Under the pieces are notes generated by a model. That model made no database searches, had not been told where the DNA came from, and saw only the letters and a list, made by a program, of their open reading frames with translations. Position numbers and translations under genes: made by a program. A DNA stretch of 5,501 nucleotides from an uncultured Eubacteriales bacterium (GTDB taxonomy: Bacteria > Bacillota > Clostridia > UBA1381): contig USPO01000123.1 of the NCBI GenBank assembly GCA_900556575.1, forward strand, positions 1 to 5,501, in the 5' to 3' direction. Each line of letters begins with the position of its first letter. The first letter of the stretch is position 1. Shown here in pieces: positions 4,689 through 5,501 of the stretch.

Positions 4689-5501
4689 ATGGATAGATTA
4701 AATATATCAGATTTACCAAGTGGTGCTTTAATTCATTTTATAGGAATAGGAGGAATAAGTATGAGCGGTATGGCTCAGGTTGCACTCCAAAAAGGATTTA
4801 AGGTAACAGGTTCGGACAGAGCAAAATCAAATATAACAAAAAAACTTGAAGACAACGGAGCTGTTATCTATGAGGGACATAAGGCTGAAAATGTACATGG
4901 TGCGGATTTGGTTGTTCATACTGCTGCCGTGCATGAGGATAATCCGGAAATGCAGGAGGCACATAAGCTTGGAATAAGACTTGTTGACAGAGCAGAATTT
5001 TTGGGTGCTGTAATGAAGGAATTTTCTCATGCGGTAGGTGTAAGCGGAACGCACGGAAAAACCACTACAACGGGTATGCTGGCTCATGCACTGATGTATG
5101 CCGATACTGACCCTACGATAAGCATAGGCGGTGAATTGGACCTTATAGACGGTAATATTCGCTGCGGTCATGGCGACTGCTTTGTAACGGAAGCGTGCGA
5201 GTATACAAACAGCTTTTTAAAGTTCTTCCCGACAATTGCGTTAATCACAAATATAGAGGAAGATCATCTCGATTTCTTCTCCGGTATTGAGGAAATAAGA
5301 GAAAGTTTCAGAAAATTTGCATATCTTACAAAGGGAAAGGGCAGCGTTGTAGCGATGTGGGACGATGCCAACGTTCGTATGGCGCTTGAAGGAACGGATG
5401 ACCTTGATGTTATAACCTACGGAATGACCGATGCGACGGACTATTATCCGGCAAATATAGAATATCATGCAGGATTTCCGACTTTTGATGTAATGCATAA
5501 G
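4689..5501 (+). CDS. murC: UDP-N-acetylmuramate--L-alanine ligase (MurC), 3' end outside window
   Basis: MurC adds L-alanine to UDP-MurNAc using ATP, the first peptide step of peptidoglycan precursor synthesis in the cytosol. The 271 codons present are open to the right edge; the family is about 455-460 residues, so roughly 60 percent is visible. The N-terminal Rossmann-like domain begins HFIGIGGISMSGMA (16-29). The central ATPase domain has the P-loop GTHGKTTT (120-127), EACEY (168-172) and NIEEDHLDFF (188-197). EACEY together with the HFIGIGG start separates MurC from MurD, MurE and MurF. The ATG at 4689 follows AAGGGAG (4672-4678) with a 10-nt gap. No frameshift or missing key residue is visible. 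It is transcribed divergently from spoVG. Confidence 0.96.
   Translation, partial: MDRLNISDLPSGALIHFIGIGGISMSGMAQVALQKGFKVTGSDRAKSNITKKLEDNGAVIYEGHKAENVHGADLVVHTAAVHEDNPEMQEAHKLGIRLVDRAEFLGAVMKEFSHAVGVSGTHGKTTTTGMLAHALMYADTDPTISIGGELDLIDGNIRCGHGDCFVTEACEYTNSFLKFFPTIALITNIEEDHLDFFSGIEEIRESFRKFAYLTKGKGSVVAMWDDANVRMALEGTDDLDVITYGMTDATDYYPANIEYHAGFPTFDVMHK

Overview
The window reads as housekeeping chromosome from a low-to-mid GC Gram-positive bacterium, most likely a gut Clostridia of the Ruminococcus/Oscillospiraceae type. The pointers are a clostridial-style AlaRS with a Cys-rich catalytic insert, a SpoVG gene next to murC, strong AGGAG-type ribosome binding sites, consensus sigma-A promoters and a Nif11-leader-like small protein. 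The genus is inference; the phylum is fairly safe.

Layout. Positions 1-140 hold an extended -10 promoter and a short leader. The leader ends in an unusual ribosome binding site: an AU-rich hairpin occupies exactly the space between the Shine-Dalgarno sequence and the ATG. Positions 141-2783 are alaS, complete. A strong hairpin without a T-tract separates it from a complete HIT-family (HinT-like) gene at 2848-3189. From the last base of that gene's stop codon to 3529 there is no convincing gene. This stretch instead holds three tandem 105-bp units plus a 17-bp stub, each unit folding into a long imperfect palindrome. At 3558-3845 is a 95-residue acidic protein resembling the Nif11-type leader peptides of RiPP precursors, with a Gly-Gly-Gly motif but no modification enzyme in view.

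Positions 3894-3940 form a bidirectional terminator between this rightward group and the leftward spoVG gene (4077-4349, TTG start), which also has its own terminator at 3941-3971. A 339-bp AT-rich divergent region (4350-4688) carries a near-consensus spoVG promoter on the minus strand and a weaker plus-strand promoter for murC. The murC gene starts at 4689 and runs off the right edge, so only its first 271 codons are present.

Functional picture. alaS and hinT may share a transcript, linking aminoacyl-adenylate synthesis with a nucleotide/aminoacyl-AMP hydrolase. spoVG (RNA/DNA-binding regulator) and murC (peptidoglycan precursor ligase) form a divergent pair known as a neighbourhood in clostridia. 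The items most worth a second look are the split ribosome binding site of alaS, the tandem palindromic array, and the orphan Nif11-like protein immediately downstream of it.
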